From Treponema sp. (GTDB taxonomy: Bacteria; Spirochaetota; Spirochaetia; Treponematales; Breznakiellaceae), in assembly GCA_031278755.1 (NCBI GenBank), contig JAITJV010000017.1, positions 1 through 9,516 on the forward strand: 9,516 nucleotides of DNA, in the 5' to 3' direction. How positions within the stretch are numbered: the first letter of the stretch is position 1; every line of letters starts with the position of its first letter. The position numbers and the translations under genes were made by a program. Positions 6,646-9,516 of the stretch are shown piece by piece. Below the pieces are notes generated by a model, which was given only the letters and a program-made list of their open reading frames with translations, ran no database searches and had not been told where the DNA came from.

Positions 6646-6668
6646 CATTCAGAAACAGTTTCTGAATG
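6646..6668. promoter_or_regulatory. Perfect palindromic operator over the transcription start
   Basis: The 11-base arms CATTCAGAAAC (6646-6656) and GTTTCTGAATG (6658-6668) are exact reverse complements around one central A. The site begins 5 bases after the -10 box and covers the predicted +1, the usual place for a repressor that blocks RNA polymerase. Size and symmetry fit a homodimeric helix-turn-helix repressor such as a TetR- or GntR-type protein. No regulator gene is in the window, so the binding protein is unknown. Confidence 0.65.
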
Positions 6669-6691
6669 ACTTCCGCTAAAAGAAATGTATC

Positions 6692-6696
6692 GGAGG
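6692..6696 (+). promoter_or_regulatory. Ribosome binding site (GGAGG) of the hydroxylase gene
   Basis: A perfect GGAGG lies 12 bases before the ATG at 6709. The gap is longer than the usual 5-9 bases, but there is no in-frame start codon closer to it and the protein alignment with the ferredoxin domain begins properly at this Met, so I keep the 6709 start. Confidence 0.6.
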
Positions 6697-6708
6697 AACG
6701 CCTGAACC

Positions 6709-9315
6709 ATGAGCGGCGGGAAAAGCGGAACTGTTGCTTTTGCCGTTAACGGCAAAAACGCCGGCGGGCCGCCGGAAAAAAAACTCCTCAATTTTCTCCG
6801 GGAAGATCTTCGTCTTACCGCGGCAAAGAACGGCTGCGGATCGGGGGCCTGCGGAGCGTGTACGGTGCTTGCCGACGGAAAGCCCGTTCGTTCCTGTGTT
6901 ACTTCTCTGGGCGGGGTTGAAGGCAAAAATATAGTCACGGTGGAAGGTTTAAGCAGCCGTGAAAAAGATGTGTATGTATACGCCTTTGCCGAATCGGGGG
7001 CGGTGCAGTGCGGCTTTTGCATTCCCGGCATGGTGTTAAGCGCAAAGGCCCTGCTTGACCTTAACAACAATCCATCGGAAAAGGAAATCCGCGGCGCGCT
7101 GCGATCAAATATCTGCCGATGTACGGGCTACGTAAAAATTATCAGGGCCGTTGAAATTGCCGCGCGTTTTTTCCGTGAAAATATCCCTGTCCCCGAAAAT
7201 AAACCCAGGGGCGTTCCCGGCGAACGTATGCACCGCGTCGACGCCGCCGCCAAGACGCTTGGAACGGGAAAATACGTTGACGATCTTCAGTTTGAAGGAA
7301 TACTCCACGCCTCGGCTCTGCGTTCCGCCCATCCCCGCGCGCGGATATTAAAGATAGATCCGGGAGGCGCTTTGGCGCATCCCGACTGCGCCGCGGTCCT
7401 TACCGCGAAAGACGTTCCGGGAAATATCAAGATAGGCCATCTTGCCTTTATCTCCGACTACGATGTGATGATCGCGGAAGGGGGCGTAACACGTTTCATA
7501 GGAGACGCCGTCGCGCTCGCCGTTTCCCGCAGGCGGGAAAGCCTTGACGAAATAAAATCCCTCATCGCCGTTGAGTATGAAGCGCTTGATCCGCTTACAA
7601 GCCCCAAAGCCGCCATGGCCCCCGGAGCGCCGCTTATTCACAACAGGGAAAACAACATACTTTCCCATGAGCGCCTTGTCCGTGGAAACGCCGATGACGT
7701 GCTGGCGAAATCAAGATACGTTGCAAGCCGCCGCTATTTGGTTCCCTTTACCGAGCACGCCTTTATGGAGCCTGAATGCGCCGTCGCCGCGCCTTCCGGC
7801 GACGGCCTTGTCCTTTATTCGGCGGGGCAGAGCGTCTATGACGAACAGCGTGAATGTTCCCGCATGCTGGGAATTCCTCCCGAAAAAATACACGTAAAGG
7901 GGCAGCTTGTGGGAGGCGGCTTCGGCGGCAAGGAAGACATGAGCGTCCAGCATCACGCATGCCTTGCCGCGTGGATTCTTAAAAAGCCCGTGAAGGTTCT
8001 TTTTTCCCGCGAAGAGAGCATCGCCGTTCATCCAAAGCGGCACGCAATGGAGATGGAATTTACAACGGGCTGCGATGAAGACGGCGTGCTTACCGCGATG
8101 AAGGCGGTGATTGTTTCGGACACGGGGGCATACGCGAGCCTCGGCGGGCCCGTGCTGCAGAGGGCGTGCACCCACGCGGCGGGACCGTACAATTATCAGG
8201 TTGTTGATATTGACGGAAAGGCCGTGTACACCAACAACATTCCCGGAGGGGCGTTCCGCGGCTTCGGCGTCCCGCAGAGCTGCTTCGCGACGGAAAGCAA
8301 CCTTAACCTTCTTGCCGAAATGGCGGGGATAAGTCCCTGGGAAATACGGATGCGCAACGCCATAAGGCCCGGGCAGGTTCTTCCCAACGGCCAGATAGCC
8401 GGAAGCGATGTTGAACTGGAAGCCTGCCTTCTCGCCCTCAGGGACGGTTATGAAAAAGCCCGCTCGGAAGGAAAGCACGCGGGAATCGCCTGCGCCCTGA
8501 AAAATTCGGGGATAGGCGTCGGGCTTCCCGACATAGGGCGGTGCATACTTTCCGTGGAGCAGGGCGTGGTGCATATAAGGACAAGCGCGGCCTGCATAGG
8601 GCAGGGGCTGGCCACGGTGATCACCCAGATCGTCTGCGGCTGCCTCGGCCTTCCCGCCGAAAAAACGATCGTCGAGCCGCCCGACACAAGGCGTACGCCC
8701 GATTCGGGAACTACGACCGCCTCACGCCAGTCGGTGTTCACCGGCGAGGCGGCGCTCCGGGCCGCGCGGAAACTCAAGGCGGCCCTTGACGAAGGGGGAG
8801 GGAATCTCGCGCCGCTTGAAGGAAAGGAATTTTACGGCGAGTATTCGGGAATAACGGACCCCATGGGAAGCGGCAAACCCAATCCCGTAAGCCATGTTGC
8901 GTACGGTTACGCCGCGGTGCTTGCCGTTCTTGACGGCGAAGGGAGGGTGGAAAAAATCACCGCGGCCTATGACATCGGCACGGTGGTAAATCCTTCGGCC
9001 GCCGAAGGGCAGATTGAGGGGGGCCTTCTTATGGGCATGGGCTACACCCTTACCGAAGACTTCCCCATGGAAGGCGGCCGCCCAAAAGCAAAATACGGAA
9101 CCCTGGGGCTTATCCGCGCCGCCGAAGCTCCCGGTATGGAGATCATCTTTGTCAAGCCGAAAAATCCCGCGCCCCTTGCCTGCGGGATCAAGGGAGTGGG
9201 CGAGCTTGCGGCCATTCCGGTAACGCCCGCCATCGCGGGGGCCTATTATGCGCGCGACGGAATATTCCGCACGAAACTTCCCCTTGACGGTACTTTTTAC
9301 CGGAGTAAAACTTAA
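6709..9315 (+). CDS. Fused [2Fe-2S]/molybdopterin hydroxylase, probable selenium-dependent xanthine dehydrogenase
   Basis: An 868-residue cytosolic enzyme of the xanthine dehydrogenase family, likely hydroxylating a purine or related N-heterocycle at a molybdenum centre. Residues 10-80 form a plant-type [2Fe-2S] domain (Cys43, 48, 51, 63), and 85-155 a second one (Cys101, 104, 136, 138). The molybdopterin part starts near 175 (HRVDAAAKTLGTGKYVDDL). Cofactor and active-site motifs are YSAGQS (Gln374), GGGFGGKED (402-410), GAFRGFG (514-520), GQGLAT (631-636), GTTTASRQS (667-675) and GVGELAA (829-835). Glu409, Arg517 and Glu832 match bovine Glu802, Arg880 and Glu1261, which points to purine-type chemistry. 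There is no FAD domain, and Fe-S and Mo domains are joined directly, as in TIGR03311 (selenium-dependent xanthine dehydrogenase) and E. coli XdhD (956 residues). A separate FAD subunit may lie elsewhere. Selenium use is inferred from family only; it would be a labile Mo ligand, not selenocysteine. The gene has its own promoter and operator. Confidence 0.9.
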   Translation: MSGGKSGTVAFAVNGKNAGGPPEKKLLNFLREDLRLTAAKNGCGSGACGACTVLADGKPVRSCVTSLGGVEGKNIVTVEGLSSREKDVYVYAFAESGAVQCGFCIPGMVLSAKALLDLNNNPSEKEIRGALRSNICRCTGYVKIIRAVEIAARFFRENIPVPENKPRGVPGERMHRVDAAAKTLGTGKYVDDLQFEGILHASALRSAHPRARILKIDPGGALAHPDCAAVLTAKDVPGNIKIGHLAFISDYDVMIAEGGVTRFIGDAVALAVSRRRESLDEIKSLIAVEYEALDPLTSPKAAMAPGAPLIHNRENNILSHERLVRGNADDVLAKSRYVASRRYLVPFTEHAFMEPECAVAAPSGDGLVLYSAGQSVYDEQRECSRMLGIPPEKIHVKGQLVGGGFGGKEDMSVQHHACLAAWILKKPVKVLFSREESIAVHPKRHAMEMEFTTGCDEDGVLTAMKAVIVSDTGAYASLGGPVLQRACTHAAGPYNYQVVDIDGKAVYTNNIPGGAFRGFGVPQSCFATESNLNLLAEMAGISPWEIRMRNAIRPGQVLPNGQIAGSDVELEACLLALRDGYEKARSEGKHAGIACALKNSGIGVGLPDIGRCILSVEQGVVHIRTSAACIGQGLATVITQIVCGCLGLPAEKTIVEPPDTRRTPDSGTTTASRQSVFTGEAALRAARKLKAALDEGGGNLAPLEGKEFYGEYSGITDPMGSGKPNPVSHVAYGYAAVLAVLDGEGRVEKITAAYDIGTVVNPSAAEGQIEGGLLMGMGYTLTEDFPMEGGRPKAKYGTLGLIRAAEAPGMEIIFVKPKNPAPLACGIKGVGELAAIPVTPAIAGAYYARDGIFRTKLPLDGTFYRSKT

Positions 9316-9328
9316 AGACCCCTTGAGC

Positions 9329-9404
9329 AAACAGGTTTCGGCGTTATAACCGGCGTCTGCCCGTAATGCGGACGTATTATGAACAGACGGCGGCTAACCT
9401 GTTT
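9329..9404. terminator. Nested inverted repeat between convergent genes, possible bidirectional terminator
   Basis: The outer arms AAACAGGTT (9329-9337) and AACCTGTTT (9396-9404) are perfect. Within them CGTCTG (9354-9359) pairs with CAGACG (9384-9389), and an inner hairpin CGTAATGC/GTATTATG (about 9362-9381) closes on GGAC with two G-U pairs. It begins 14 bases past the hydroxylase stop; four T (9402-9405) close the right arm. The loop is long for an intrinsic terminator, so termination is an inference from position and symmetry. Confidence 0.4.
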
Positions 9405-9426
9405 TAACCGGAATCCGCCGCTTGCG

Positions 9427-9516
9427 TCATTCCTCGAACTTTGCTATGCTCATCCTGAAAATGAAGCCTTTACCACCGGCCGGCGACAAAAATTCAAGAT
9501 CCTCAGACGCCTCCCT
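9427..9516 (-). CDS. C-terminal end of an unknown protein (rest outside window)
   Basis: Read from base 9516 on the minus strand, a frame stays open for 29 codons and stops at TGA (9427-9429). The peptide ends with SPAGGKGFIFRMSIAKFEE. Its mix of Gly, aromatic and charged residues and a Glu-Glu end looks like a true protein tail, and its codons (GAT CTT GAA, GCC, GGC, TTC) match the genes in this window. It would converge on the hydroxylase gene with the inverted repeat between them. Too little is visible to name a family; the GG-x-G-F-x-F-R-hydrophobic end loosely recalls the last strand of GHKL-type kinase or anti-sigma domains, which is a weak guess. Confidence 0.45.
   Translation of the reverse strand, partial: REASEDLEFLSPAGGKGFIFRMSIAKFEE

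Larger units (their letters stand above)
6328..6708. other. AT-rich regulatory intergenic region
   Basis: This 381-base stretch separates the membrane operon from the hydroxylase gene. Its first part, to about 6452, is mixed in composition and holds a 12-base half-site and a nested inverted repeat. From about 6453 to 6660 it is markedly AT-rich next to the GC-rich genes on both sides and holds tandem 10-mers, a strong promoter and a palindrome. I see no tRNA or convincing small gene. The open frames in it (207 and 210 bases, one per strand) lack ribosome sites and cross the repeat, so I leave them out. Confidence 0.8.

Noticed and set aside
6359..6647. Insertion element between the 12-base direct repeats
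   Set aside because: No terminal inverted repeats are seen at the two inner edges and there is no transposase frame. It is kept only as an alternative explanation in the repeat finding.
9422..9516. A + strand promoter (TTGCGT, 17 bp, extended -10 TGCTATGCT) with a short open frame from ATG 9461
   Set aside because: The -35 box matches only 3 of 6 bases and there is no ribosome site. The opposite strand gives a more protein-like frame across the same bases.

Overview
The window holds two transcription units on the + strand and the tail of a probable convergent gene. The coding DNA is GC-rich, with many CTT/CTG, GCC/GCG, CCG and GGC codons and frequent homopolymer T and A runs. The organism is bacterial. 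A fused selenium-dependent-type molybdenum hydroxylase, a non-sporulation SpoIIM-family protein and the codon style fit a moderately GC-rich anaerobe, and a treponeme-like spirochaete is my best guess. That is inference only: no marker gene here proves it.

Positions 1-6327 carry six tightly packed genes: an RDD-domain membrane protein (5' end outside the window), a SpoIIM-family (DUF95) membrane protein, a large membrane protein with a DUF4129-like tail, a DUF4350-like membrane protein, a MoxR-family AAA+ ATPase and a DUF58 protein. Each of the five junctions is a 4-base stop/start overlap (GTGA, GTGA, ATGA, ATGA, ATGA), so the set is almost certainly one translationally coupled operon. The known theme of MoxR/DUF58 clusters is an ATPase that remodels or matures a membrane or periplasmic complex together with a vWA-like partner. 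The other four proteins probably form or anchor the membrane part. The real substrate of this arrangement is not known.

Positions 6328-6708 are a 381-base non-coding region that becomes strikingly AT-rich. It contains a 77-base nested inverted repeat just after the operon, three tandem copies of a 10-mer, a near-consensus sigma-70 promoter (TTGCTT, 17 bp, TATAAT), and a perfect 23-bp palindrome over the predicted transcription start. A 12-base piece of that palindrome recurs 301 bp upstream. The promoter and palindrome point to a repressor-controlled gene.

That gene (6709-9315) encodes an 868-residue molybdenum hydroxylase of the xanthine dehydrogenase family. It has two [2Fe-2S] clusters fused directly to the molybdopterin domains and no FAD domain, the layout of selenium-dependent xanthine dehydrogenase (TIGR03311) and of E. 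coli XdhD. The active-site Glu/Arg/Glu set typical of purine hydroxylases is present.

The last 200 bases hold another nested inverted repeat and, on the minus strand, what looks like the last 29 codons of a gene that converges on the hydroxylase gene.
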